Assembly (NCBI GenBank): GCA_034411995.1
Contig: DAOUME010000026.1
Coordinates: 1,090,491-1,154,490 of the forward strand
DNA: 64,000 nucleotides
Direction of reading: 5' to 3'
Origin: JAUVXJ01 sp034411995
GTDB taxonomy: Bacteria; Chloroflexota; Anaerolineae; UBA7937; B3-Chlor
The notes under the pieces were generated by a model. It ran no database searches and was not told the origin of the DNA. It saw nothing but the letters and a program-made list of their open reading frames with translations. Below are positions 36,964-44,776 of this stretch, piece after piece. The position numbers and the translations under genes were made by a program. Position 1 is the stretch's first letter; every line of letters begins with the position of its first letter.

Positions 36964-37623
36964 ATGGCGAAGCTGGTCATCTTCGGTGCTGGCGACATCG
37001 CACGACTGGCGTACCACTACTTCACTCACGATAGTCCACACGAGGTGGTGGCCTTTGCAGTGGACAACGAGTACCGTGACGGCGACTCTTTCCTTGGGCT
37101 TCCGCTACTAGATTTTGACAGGGTGGCCGAGTGGTACCCGCCAAAAACCCATGGTATGTTTGTGGCTCTCAGTTACGCCAGTATGAATAGAATCCGGGCC
37201 CGCAAGTACTACGAGGCGAAGGAACTGGGTTACGAGTTGAGTAGTTATGTCAGCAGCAGATGCTCCTATCTCTCCGACAGACTTCCCGGCGACAACTGCT
37301 TCATTCTGGAAGACAATACGATCCAGCCTTTCGTCACCATCGGCAACAATGTCACCTTGTGGAGCGGTAATCACATCGGACACGACTCGACCATCGACGA
37401 TCACTGCTTCATCAGTTCTCATGTCGTTGTGTCAGGACACGTTCACGTTCACCCCTACTGCTTCATTGGTGTGAACGCTACGCTCCGAGACTCGCTGACC
37501 ATCGCAGCAGAAAGTCTCATTGGGGCGGGGGCAGTGATCACCAAGGACACTGTGGAAAAGGGGGTATATGTCCCCAGGGCGGCGGAGCTGTACGGCAAAC
37601 GCAGCGACGAAATACAGCTCTAG
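36964..37623 (+). CDS. PglD/NeuD-like sugar O- or N-acyltransferase
   Basis: 219 residues. The N-terminal Rossmann-like part (LVIFGAGDIARLAYHYF; VVAFAVDNEYRDGDSFLGLPLLDFDRV) resembles the PglD N-domain. A left-handed beta helix follows from about residue 95 with hexapeptide repeats (FVTIGNNVTLWSGNHIGHDSTIDDHCFISSHVVVSGHVHVHPYCFIGVNATL, read in six-residue steps) and the final LIGAGAVITKDT. The catalytic His is probably in GHDSTI. It would acylate a sugar nucleotide in the cytosol; position and acyl group are unknown. Confidence 0.85.
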   Translation: MAKLVIFGAGDIARLAYHYFTHDSPHEVVAFAVDNEYRDGDSFLGLPLLDFDRVAEWYPPKTHGMFVALSYASMNRIRARKYYEAKELGYELSSYVSSRCSYLSDRLPGDNCFILEDNTIQPFVTIGNNVTLWSGNHIGHDSTIDDHCFISSHVVVSGHVHVHPYCFIGVNATLRDSLTIAAESLIGAGAVITKDTVEKGVYVPRAAELYGKRSDEIQL

Positions 37624-37721
37624 GGGCTGGGTCTCAAAGCCACTCGGGGAACCGCGATTCGGCAGCGAGCGTGACCGCGAGCTGTGTGCCATGCCCCCAG
37701 GAGGAGGGCTCTGAGCAGCAC

Positions 37722-38633
37722 ATGAAATGGGTGAAGGAGGGCTTGATCTTCCAGCCGCCGCCGAATCTTGGCTGGATGACGACCCACGCTGCGGTGCCTT
37801 GTGCTCGCATATTGCATGGCAGTCTATACCGCGTCTACTTCAGCGGCCGCGACGAGCATAATCGCTCTCAAGCTGGATACTTCGAGATAGACTTGGGTCA
37901 ACCCCGTGACACCGTGTACGTTTCAGGAGAACCGATACTGGATCTTGGCGACCCCGGCACCTTCGACGACAGTGGCGTAATGCCCTGTTGGACCGTCGAT
38001 CACCATGGAAAGACATATCTGTACTACATCGGATGGAATCTGGGGGTCACGGTTCCTTTCTGCAACTCCATTGGCCTTGCGACGAGTGAAGACGGTGGGG
38101 AGAATTTCAATAGATACTCACAAGGTCCCATCCTGGGGAGAGACCGCCACGATCCGTTCTTCACCGGAAGCTGCTGTATCCTCATCGAGGGTGTGCTGTG
38201 GAGGATGTGGTATTTGAGTTGCTCCCGTTGGGAGAAGATGGATAGTGGGCCGAAGCACTACTACCACATCAGGTATGCGGAATCCACGGATGGAATCGAC
38301 TGGGACCGGACCGGAGCAGTGTGCATAGACTTCAAATCCAGCGAAGAGTACGCCATTTCTCGGCCTTCTGTGATACGGGACGATGACACATACAAGATGT
38401 GGTATTCGTACAGGGGCGAGAGCTACAGAATCGGCTATGCGGAATCCCAAGATGGAGTCCGCTGGCAACGACGGGATGAAGAAGTCGGGATCGACGTATC
38501 GCCTTCAGGGTGGGATTCGGAGATGATAGAGTATCCGTTCGTCTTCGATCACCAGGGAGAGAGGTACATGCTCTACAACGGCAACGGATATGGGAAGACA
38601 GGTGTAGGGCTGGCCGTGCTGTCTGAAGACTGA
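37722..38633 (+). CDS. glycosidase-like five-bladed beta-propeller protein
   Basis: 303 residues from the ATG at 37722 (GGAGG upstream); the in-frame ATG at 37671 has no site. The sequence shows the GH43/32/68-type propeller pattern: RILHGSLYRVYFSGRDEHNRSQAGYFEIDL, DPGTFDDSGVMPCW, KTYLYYIGWN, YHIRYAESTDGIDWDRTG, YKMWYSYRG, DSEMIEYPFVFDHQGERYMLYNGNGYG. No signal peptide is present, so it is probably cytosolic. Homologues of this type occur inside O-antigen loci, where they may be inactive or act on activated sugars; activity here is unproven. Confidence 0.75.
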   Translation: MKWVKEGLIFQPPPNLGWMTTHAAVPCARILHGSLYRVYFSGRDEHNRSQAGYFEIDLGQPRDTVYVSGEPILDLGDPGTFDDSGVMPCWTVDHHGKTYLYYIGWNLGVTVPFCNSIGLATSEDGGENFNRYSQGPILGRDRHDPFFTGSCCILIEGVLWRMWYLSCSRWEKMDSGPKHYYHIRYAESTDGIDWDRTGAVCIDFKSSEEYAISRPSVIRDDDTYKMWYSYRGESYRIGYAESQDGVRWQRRDEEVGIDVSPSGWDSEMIEYPFVFDHQGERYMLYNGNGYGKTGVGLAVLSED

Positions 38634-38643
38634 ACAGGATGTG

Positions 38644-39033
38644 ATGGATACGGAGGCGCGGCGGAAAGTAGTGGAGCACTTATACATCGCTGGGACCATA
38701 CTGCTGACGGTATATGGTCAGCTCGTCCTCAAATGGCAAGTATCGAAGGCGGGCGAAATACCGCCTGGCCCGGCGGACAAGCTGACCTATCTGTTTCGAC
38801 TTCTTGTGAACCCCTTGGTCATCAGCGGCCTGGTCGCTGCCTTCCTGGCCTTTCTCTGCTGGGCTGCGGCACTGAGCAAGTTCCAACTCAGCTACGCGTA
38901 CCCCTTCATGAGTCTGGCCTTTGGGCTGGTACTGCTGATGAGCGCGATTCTCTTCCGCGAATCCCTCACTCTTCCAAAGCTGCTCGGTTTGCTGTTGATC
39001 GCCCTGGGGATCACGGTCGCCAGTCGCAGATGA
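38644..39033 (+). CDS. small DMT/ArnE-ArnF-like membrane protein (putative lipid-sugar flippase)
   Basis: 129 residues from the ATG at 38644 (a GTG precedes it at 38641). Four hydrophobic helices: about 11-33, 52-78, 81-102 and 108-127. LYIAGTILLTVYGQLVLKW, AYPFMSLAFGLVLLMSAILFRESLTLPKLLGLLLIALGITV are typical of ArnE/ArnF and EmrE-like half-transporters. In arn and gtr systems such proteins move undecaprenyl-phosphate sugars across the membrane. It closes the WbqC cassette and precedes a GT-C gene, supporting that role. Confidence 0.8.
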   Translation: MDTEARRKVVEHLYIAGTILLTVYGQLVLKWQVSKAGEIPPGPADKLTYLFRLLVNPLVISGLVAAFLAFLCWAAALSKFQLSYAYPFMSLAFGLVLLMSAILFRESLTLPKLLGLLLIALGITVASRR

Positions 39034-39378
39034 AAACCTGTATCCCCAACTACGAAACCCCGACCGTCGCAGAGAACAGCGCCCCCGGTCCGTCAGGCAA
39101 GTCCATAGAATGCCGTGGCGCGAGGAAACTGAGTTGCTGATCAACGACCCGCAGGACATCGGCAGAGCTGAGATCAAAGGAGAGAAACGCACGAACCGCA
39201 GCCGCTCTGCCGGAGGGCAGGCGGCACAGTGGCTCAACGGGGAACCCCGGCACTGTACTCTCACAGACGACGTGAACGAACGCCTGGTGCGGTTCCCCTC
39301 CCACAACACCCTGGCCATCGTCGATGGCGAACGAGTTGTCAGCGCAGCGGGACGGTTCAGGTGCGAGCGCTACCGACC
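39034..39378. other. intergenic gap, no supported gene
   Basis: About 345 bases. A 90-codon plus-strand frame (39110-39382) crosses it, but its composition is not protein-like and I recognise no domain. No promoter of quality was seen. Confidence 0.45.
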
Positions 39379-41169
39379 ATGAGCCCCAGCCGCCGCTTCC
39401 TCCACAGGGTGCGTGGCGCCGCCTCCACCGACTGGGCGTTTCTCGCGCTCATTATGGGCTTGAGCGTCGCCTACTACCTCAGCTACTACAACCGCTTCCT
39501 CAACCTCAGCGATGAGGGGTTCCTCGTGAACGGCGCACTGCGCGTCCTGGACGGCCAGATCCCGCTGGCCGACTTCCATTCCTACACGCCGGGACGCTAC
39601 TACCTCCTGGCGTCGCTGTTCGCTCTCTTCGGCGTGAATCTAGCCGCAGAACGGTTGATGTGGATCCCCCTCATGGCCCTTCGCAACGTCCTGGTCTTCT
39701 CGGTTTCGAAGCGACTGATGTCGCCCGCGATCAGCCTGGTCGTGGCCTTGACCGTGATACTGGTCCCGGGACCCTGGTACAACACCTTTTGCTCGCTGTT
39801 GATGTTCTGGCATCTGGAGGCACTGTTCAGGTATCTCGAGCGGCCTGCTCTTCGAGGGGCGGCTGTCTGTGGCCTCGTCGCTGGAGTGGCCATGTACTTC
39901 CGCGAGGAGTACTTGATCTACTCCCTGGCGGCTGGCCTCGTCGCTATACTCGTGGCCCAGCTCATGCGAGGCAGCAGCCCGCCCGAGAGCGTAATGGGCG
40001 CGGGTCTGCGCAGGCGACTGTTCACCAGCGCGCAGCACTTCGGCCTCACAGTTGTCATTGCGGTGTCGTGCACGGTTCCCATGTTTCTGTTCTATGCCCT
40101 CAGAGGTGAGCTGGGCCCGGTGGCCAGGAGGCTCGGGCCCGCCGCTCTGACAGCTGCCAACGTCACGTACGAGGCCTTCCCTTTCCCTTCTCCGTCCACC
40201 CTGGTTCGACACCTCTGGGAACTCTTCAGATACTGGCCCCGAAGTTTCCAGGTGTGGTTCGCGAACAGCTTGTCCGCCTACTTGACCGTCCTCGTTTTGG
40301 TCGTCGGTATCGGCCTGGCTTGCTACCAACTCGCCAAGAGGCTGAGAACTCGTGATGCGGGCGCTCAAGGCACGGGCTTCTTGCTGGTTCTGCTGGCATG
40401 GGCGGTCTTCGTCGAGCTAAGAGTGATCCAACTGCCGCTCTTCGCCTACTTTCTCATCGTCAGCCAGCCTGTCGTGGTGATCGGAGCTGTGCTGTTGGTG
40501 ACTGCATTCGGGCTCATGAGAGGCGCCCGGTCCTACTTTGCTCGGCCCTCAGACCCGAGCCCCTTCGGTCTTTCTCATCGTCTAGCGGTTGCACTGGGCG
40601 TGATCCTGGCCAGTATCCTGCTCTTCTCCTGGTCTATCCTGGTGCTCTACGCGCTGAGATGCGACACCTGTAGCACCATCGGCTCGAGAGCGATGGGCAG
40701 CGTCCGCCTGCAAACGGCACGAGCGGATCTTTTCCTGAGTGCTGACGAGACCCGCGAGATCCAGGAGATCATCGTGGAAGTCCAGGAGCGCACCACCCCC
40801 GATGAGACGATCTTCGCCTTCCGTCAGCCCATGTTCTACTTCCTCACAGAGCGCAAGAACGCCACGACTCTGGACTGGATAACCGCCGTCGTATCCAGCG
40901 ACCAGGAAGCGCGGGACCTCGTTGCAGCGTTCCGTGATCATCCCGCAACACTGGAGATCGTCGACGCGAACTCCTGGCTGGTCCACGTGTTGTCGCGGTG
41001 TCCCTGCGAGGTGCAGAGGGTCCTCTTCGACGACTACCGCCTGGTGGCGGGCCACGGCGAGTACCTGATCCTCCAGCGCAACCCAGGCAGCGATGGCTGG
41101 ACGGCCGTCCAGAACGAACTCGCTGCCCGAGACCTGCAGCCGATGACCAGGGCCCCAGATTGTCAGTAG
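39379..41169 (+). CDS. GT-C-type membrane glycosyltransferase
   Basis: 596 residues from the ATG at 39379; the in-frame GTG at 39361 is an alternative. It has about 11-12 hydrophobic helices up to about residue 425, then a soluble domain of about 150 residues. The first external loop has the acidic pair Asp45-Glu46 in LNLSDEGFLVNGALR, followed by DGQIPLADFHSYTPGRYYLL, a pattern of GT39/ArnT-like polyprenyl-phosphate-sugar transferases. The tail carries a PDETIFAFRQPMFYFLTERKN-like segment common in this group. No TPR or beta tail. Proposed outer-face transferase for the preceding GT2/flippase pair. Confidence 0.8.
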   Translation: MSPSRRFLHRVRGAASTDWAFLALIMGLSVAYYLSYYNRFLNLSDEGFLVNGALRVLDGQIPLADFHSYTPGRYYLLASLFALFGVNLAAERLMWIPLMALRNVLVFSVSKRLMSPAISLVVALTVILVPGPWYNTFCSLLMFWHLEALFRYLERPALRGAAVCGLVAGVAMYFREEYLIYSLAAGLVAILVAQLMRGSSPPESVMGAGLRRRLFTSAQHFGLTVVIAVSCTVPMFLFYALRGELGPVARRLGPAALTAANVTYEAFPFPSPSTLVRHLWELFRYWPRSFQVWFANSLSAYLTVLVLVVGIGLACYQLAKRLRTRDAGAQGTGFLLVLLAWAVFVELRVIQLPLFAYFLIVSQPVVVIGAVLLVTAFGLMRGARSYFARPSDPSPFGLSHRLAVALGVILASILLFSWSILVLYALRCDTCSTIGSRAMGSVRLQTARADLFLSADETREIQEIIVEVQERTTPDETIFAFRQPMFYFLTERKNATTLDWITAVVSSDQEARDLVAAFRDHPATLEIVDANSWLVHVLSRCPCEVQRVLFDDYRLVAGHGEYLILQRNPGSDGWTAVQNELAARDLQPMTRAPDCQ

Positions 41170-41574
41170 CTCGCCAGGGTCATCACCCTCCACCCCGCCA
41201 GTCCAGTCCTCCAGCCACGAGCGGTGACCTGCACAGGCTCCGCTGCGGAGTTCTTCCCTCTGCCGAAGCCAACGGTTCCACGCAGCGCCGCGGCGCCATT
41301 CCCTCTCCAGGCACACAGGGCAATCACACCTGGCCTCCCACCGCTTTAGGAGCGGCAATGGCAGTGATACCCGTGCAACGCACGGAAGCTGGACGAGCGA
41401 GACTGCTGAGCGGGATGCCCGGCACAGGGAACCCAGCCCGACGCACCGATGCCTCTGCCCGGGGGGAGCACGGCCGCGAACAGGCAGGGAAACGCTCCCG
41501 AGCCGGCCCTCACGAGTTGGGCTTCAGCCTCGGGCGTGAGAGCCCTGCGGCCCCTCCACCGGTGGACCAGCCTC
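41170..41574. other. intergenic gap before the GT2/wecD/wecE unit
   Basis: About 405 bases with no gene I can support. The frame of the following GT2 is open through it but its translation is not domain-like. A promoter follows at 41575. Confidence 0.45.
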
Positions 41575-41603
41575 TTGACTCCGTCCCCCAGATGCCCTAT
41601 TAT
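41575..41603 (+). promoter_or_regulatory. sigma-70-type promoter of the GT2-wecD-wecE unit
   Basis: TTGACT at 41575-41580, 17-nt spacer, TATTAT at 41598-41603, about 100 nt upstream of the GT2 start. Supports the shorter GT2 start at 41706. Confidence 0.7.
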
Positions 41604-41705
41604 GTACAGCGGAATGCCCGAGGCCCGGCTTTCGGCAGCGGACAGCTCAATCGCTCTCCTTTCACGGATCGAGCGCGGCTCGCCAACAGCGTGTCGGAGA
41701 GAAGA

Positions 41706-42719
41706 GTGACCAGCTCACCACAGGCTCAGACACTCCAGATCCAAAGCTCGACCGCCCACACCCCGACGCCAGCGGGTGTGTCCGTCGTCATCCCCGTCTA
41801 CAACAGCGAGGCGACGCTGCCGGAGCTGGTCGCAGGTCTGGCCACCACGCTCAGCGACAGGGTAGACGACTTCGAGGTCATCCTGGTCAACGATGGGAGC
41901 CAGGATGGTAGCTGGCAGACGATTTGCCGGCTGGCCAACGAGCACCCCTACGTCCGAGGCCTGGATCTGACGCGCAACTACGGCCAGCACAACGCTCTGC
42001 TCGCCGGCATCCGGACGGCGCAGTATGCGGTAGTCGTGACCATGGACGACGACCTCCAGCATCCACCGACCGAGATACCCCGACTCCTCGACAAACTGGC
42101 TGAGGGCTACGACGTCGTCTATGGCATCCCCCACCAAGAGCAGCATGGCCTCTGGCGCAGAATGGCCTCCCAGATCACGAAGCTGGTGTTGCAGGGAGCC
42201 ATGGGGGCCGAGGTTGCCCGGAGTATCAGCGCGTTCCGGGCGTTCCGCACCGAGGCCCGACAGGCTTTCGTAGACTATCGCGGTCCCTTTGTCTGCATCG
42301 ACGTCCTGTTGACGTGGGCCACGAGTCGCTTTGCCGCCGTGACTGTCCGTCACGACGCACGACGCACTGGCGCGTCCAGCTACACGTTCGGAAAGCTGGT
42401 CACGCATGCGATCAACATGACCACCGGTTTCAGTATCCTCCCCCTCCGCGTAGCGAGCCTGGTCGGATTCACCTTCACCCTGTTCGGGGCGGTCGTGCTG
42501 GTGTACGTGGTCGGCTCGTACTTCATCCGGGGCCGCGTCATTCCTGGTTTTGCCTTTCTGGCCTCGGTGGTCGCCATCTTCTCGGGGGCTCAACTGTTCT
42601 CCCTGGGAGTGATCGGTGAGTATCTCTCCCGGATGCACTTCCGGACCATGGGCCAACCGTACTGTGCCGTGCGGCAGACGACCGGGTTCTCAGCACCCGA
42701 CCGCGAAGCGCAACCATGA
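41706..42719 (+). CDS. GtrB/ArnC-type GT2 polyprenyl-phosphate glycosyltransferase
   Basis: 337 residues from GTG 41706 (GTG 41691 also possible). The frame extends upstream to 40998 only as a shadow of the GT-C gene. VSVVIPVYNSEATLPEL (25-41), VNDGSQDGSW, LTRNYGQHNALLAGI and MDDDLQHPPTEIPRLL form the GT-A core; two C-terminal helices (about 245-270 and 278-302) and GVIGEYLSRMHFRTMGQPYC end it as in GtrB/ArnC. Probably loads a sugar on undecaprenyl phosphate. Overlaps the GNAT gene by 4 nt (ATGA). Confidence 0.9.
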   Translation: MTSSPQAQTLQIQSSTAHTPTPAGVSVVIPVYNSEATLPELVAGLATTLSDRVDDFEVILVNDGSQDGSWQTICRLANEHPYVRGLDLTRNYGQHNALLAGIRTAQYAVVVTMDDDLQHPPTEIPRLLDKLAEGYDVVYGIPHQEQHGLWRRMASQITKLVLQGAMGAEVARSISAFRAFRTEARQAFVDYRGPFVCIDVLLTWATSRFAAVTVRHDARRTGASSYTFGKLVTHAINMTTGFSILPLRVASLVGFTFTLFGAVVLVYVVGSYFIRGRVIPGFAFLASVVAIFSGAQLFSLGVIGEYLSRMHFRTMGQPYCAVRQTTGFSAPDREAQP

Positions 42720-43456
42720 GCTCGGATCACCCCCTCGTCCGCCTGTCGGACATCGACGAGGAACGCTTCGGCATACGGACCGCCCGCACGGACGGCGTGA
42801 CCGCCGAGGCCTTGCCCTCCGTGCTCAGCTTTTGTCGCCGTCGTGGGGTGGTTCTGCTCATCGCCAGGTGCCCGGCCTCCGACCTTCGCGCCGCCCAAGC
42901 GATGGAACGAGAGGGTTTCCTCCTCATGGACACCCTGGTCCACTATGGGCGTGATCTGGTCAACGTCCCCGTACCAGCAGAGGACCCTCTCCTTCAAGTG
43001 CGTCCCGTCCTGCCTGGCGAAGAGGACGAGGTGGTAGAGGTGGCCGGGCAGGCCTTTCGTGGGTATCTGGGCCACTATCACGCGGATGAGAGGCTCGATC
43101 GTCGCCAGTGCGACGAGGTGTACAAATCCTGGGCACTCCGCTCCTGTCTGTCGCGGGACGTGGCCGAAGAGGTCCTGGTGGCGAGTCTCGGCGACTCCAT
43201 CGTGGGCTTCCTCACCTTGAGAATGGCTTCCTCAGAGGAAGGGCACGGCATCCTGTTCGCCGTGGCGCCATCAGTTCGCCGGCGCGGCGTGTCCAGCGCC
43301 CTGATGATCGGTGGCCTGAGATGGTGCCTGGAGAAGGGGGCAGCACGCATGACGATCCCCACCCAGGTCAACAACGTGCCGTCGCAGAAAGTCTGGTGCA
43401 GGCTGGGGTTCGAGCCCAGTCATGCGCAGTATACGTTCCACAAGTGGTTCGATTGA
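42716..43456 (+). CDS. wecD: GNAT acetyltransferase, WecD-like (dTDP-fucosamine acetyltransferase)
   Basis: 246 residues. An N-terminal half with ARCPASDLRAAQAMEREGFLLMDTLVHYG is followed by the GNAT domain: GHYHADERLDRRQCDEVYKSWALRSC, FLTLRMA, and acetyl-CoA loop VAPSVRRRGVSSALM (about 180-194). The domain plan and the GHYHADERLD block are as in WecD, which N-acetylates dTDP-4-amino-4,6-dideoxygalactose. The WecE-like aminotransferase that would make its substrate is the next gene, 25 nt away. An alternative is acetylation of another 4-amino-dideoxy sugar. Confidence 0.78.
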   Translation: MSSDHPLVRLSDIDEERFGIRTARTDGVTAEALPSVLSFCRRRGVVLLIARCPASDLRAAQAMEREGFLLMDTLVHYGRDLVNVPVPAEDPLLQVRPVLPGEEDEVVEVAGQAFRGYLGHYHADERLDRRQCDEVYKSWALRSCLSRDVAEEVLVASLGDSIVGFLTLRMASSEEGHGILFAVAPSVRRRGVSSALMIGGLRWCLEKGAARMTIPTQVNNVPSQKVWCRLGFEPSHAQYTFHKWFD

Positions 43457-43481
43457 CTGGAAGCTCGTCGGGAGGTGACTG

Positions 43482-44630
43482 GTGACCTTCATCCCCTTCA
43501 ACCGTGCTGGCCTGGCAGGCCACGAATTCGACTACATGCGGCAGTCCATCGACGCCATGCACATCTCCGGGGACGGCAGTTTCACCAAGAAGTGCCAGGG
43601 TCTTCTCGAAGAGGCGCTGGGCGTCCCCAAGGTCTTGTTGACCACGTCTTGCACGCACGCCCTGGAAATGGCCGCGCTGCTCCTCGATATCGGCCCCGGC
43701 GACGAGGTGATCGTGCCTTCCTTCACCTTCGTGACCACGGCCAACGCCTTCGTCCTGCGGGGGGCAAGGCCGGTATTCATCGACGTCCGCCCCGACACCT
43801 TGAACCTGGACGAGTCGAAACTGGAAGCGCTGATCACCCCACGAACGAGGGCTATCGCGGTCGTGCATTACGCAGGCGTGGGTTGCGAGATGGACGAGAT
43901 CTCCGCCATCGCCCGCCGACACCACGTGCCCATCGTGGAAGACAACGCCCACGGGCTGTTCGGCAAGTACAAGGGCCGGTACCTGGGCACCTTCGGGAGT
44001 ATGGCCACGCAGAGTTTCCACGAGACTAAGAACTTCACCTGTGGGGAGGGCGGGGCACTCCTCATCAACGACCGGTCCCTGGTCGAAAGAGCGGAGATCA
44101 TTCGCGAGAAAGGGACCAACCGCAGTCGCTTCTTTCGCGGCCAGGTGGACAAGTACACCTGGGTGGACATAGGCTCGAGCTATCTGCCGTCCGACATCCT
44201 CGCCGCGTTCCTCTACGCCCAGTTTGAGGCCCGCCAGCAGATCCAGGCCAGGCGCCAACAGATCTGGGAGACCTATGCTGACCGCCTCGGTGAATGGGCC
44301 GCGGACAATGGGGTCAGACTGCCCATCGTACCCGCGGGCTGCCAGCATCCGTATCACATCTTCTATCTGCTCCTGCCTTCCCTGAAGCAACGACAGGCCT
44401 TCATCGCCCACATGAAGGCCCGGGACATACTGACCGTGTTCCATTACCTGCCGCTTCACCTCTCGGACATGGGCCGCCGCTTTGGAGGGAAACCTGGCGA
44501 CTGCCCCGTCACGGAAGACGTGAGTGACCGGCTGGTGCGGCTGCCGTTGTATAGCGGATTAACCGTCGACGATCAGCAACGTGTGCTGGACGCCATTTGC
44601 CAGTTCAGGTGCCAGGGCCCAGCGCACTGA
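43482..44630 (+). CDS. wecE: dTDP-4-amino-4,6-dideoxygalactose transaminase (WecE-like)
   Basis: 382 residues from GTG with GGGAGG upstream. DegT/DnrJ/EryC1/StrS aminotransferase; the PLP lysine is Lys183 in SFHETKNFTCGEGG. NRAGLAGHEFDYM, ISGDGSFTKKCQ, VHYAGVGCEMDEI and VEDNAHGLFGKYKGRYLGT are the marks of the WecE/RffA branch. It transfers the amino group of glutamate to C4 of dTDP-4-keto-6-deoxyglucose. RmlA/RmlB for the keto-sugar are not in the window. Pairs with the WecD-like acetyltransferase for dTDP-Fuc4NAc. Confidence 0.88.
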   Translation: MTFIPFNRAGLAGHEFDYMRQSIDAMHISGDGSFTKKCQGLLEEALGVPKVLLTTSCTHALEMAALLLDIGPGDEVIVPSFTFVTTANAFVLRGARPVFIDVRPDTLNLDESKLEALITPRTRAIAVVHYAGVGCEMDEISAIARRHHVPIVEDNAHGLFGKYKGRYLGTFGSMATQSFHETKNFTCGEGGALLINDRSLVERAEIIREKGTNRSRFFRGQVDKYTWVDIGSSYLPSDILAAFLYAQFEARQQIQARRQQIWETYADRLGEWAADNGVRLPIVPAGCQHPYHIFYLLLPSLKQRQAFIAHMKARDILTVFHYLPLHLSDMGRRFGGKPGDCPVTEDVSDRLVRLPLYSGLTVDDQQRVLDAICQFRCQGPAH

Positions 44631-44685
44631 ACTCCCCCCTCTGTCTGGTCTTGGCTCTCCTTTTCCTGTATCATAACGGCGAGCT

Positions 44686-44724
44686 GAGAGTGCACCCCCG
44701 TTAGGTGCACGGGTTGGCACTCTT
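44686..44724 (+). other. stable hairpin between wecE and the ligase gene
   Basis: GAGAGTGCACCC pairs with GGGT-TG-GCACTCTT (8 + 4 bp with a 2-nt bulge) around a 13-nt loop. It starts 56 nt after the wecE stop. It is not followed by a U-run, so it is not a standard terminator; it could be a transcription attenuation, processing or RNA-stability element in the leader of the next gene. Confidence 0.45.
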
Positions 44725-44776
44725 TGCTCCCAAGGCTGTGGCCGTCCCCACACTGCTGGCGACCACCGCCACGACC

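Noticed and set aside
39110..39382. 90-residue plus-strand frame between the flippase-like gene and the GT-C gene
   Set aside because: No domain, no ribosome site, no promoter, and composition typical of non-coding G+C-rich sequence.
40998..41705. Long N-terminal extension of the GT2 frame
   Set aside because: The first part is a shadow of the GT-C gene and the rest crosses a promoter (41575-41603); the GT2 domain starts just after 41706.
44686..44724. TPP or cobalamin riboswitch
   Set aside because: A CTGAGAG word and a stem drew attention, but the remaining conserved boxes of either riboswitch are absent and the downstream gene is a membrane ligase.
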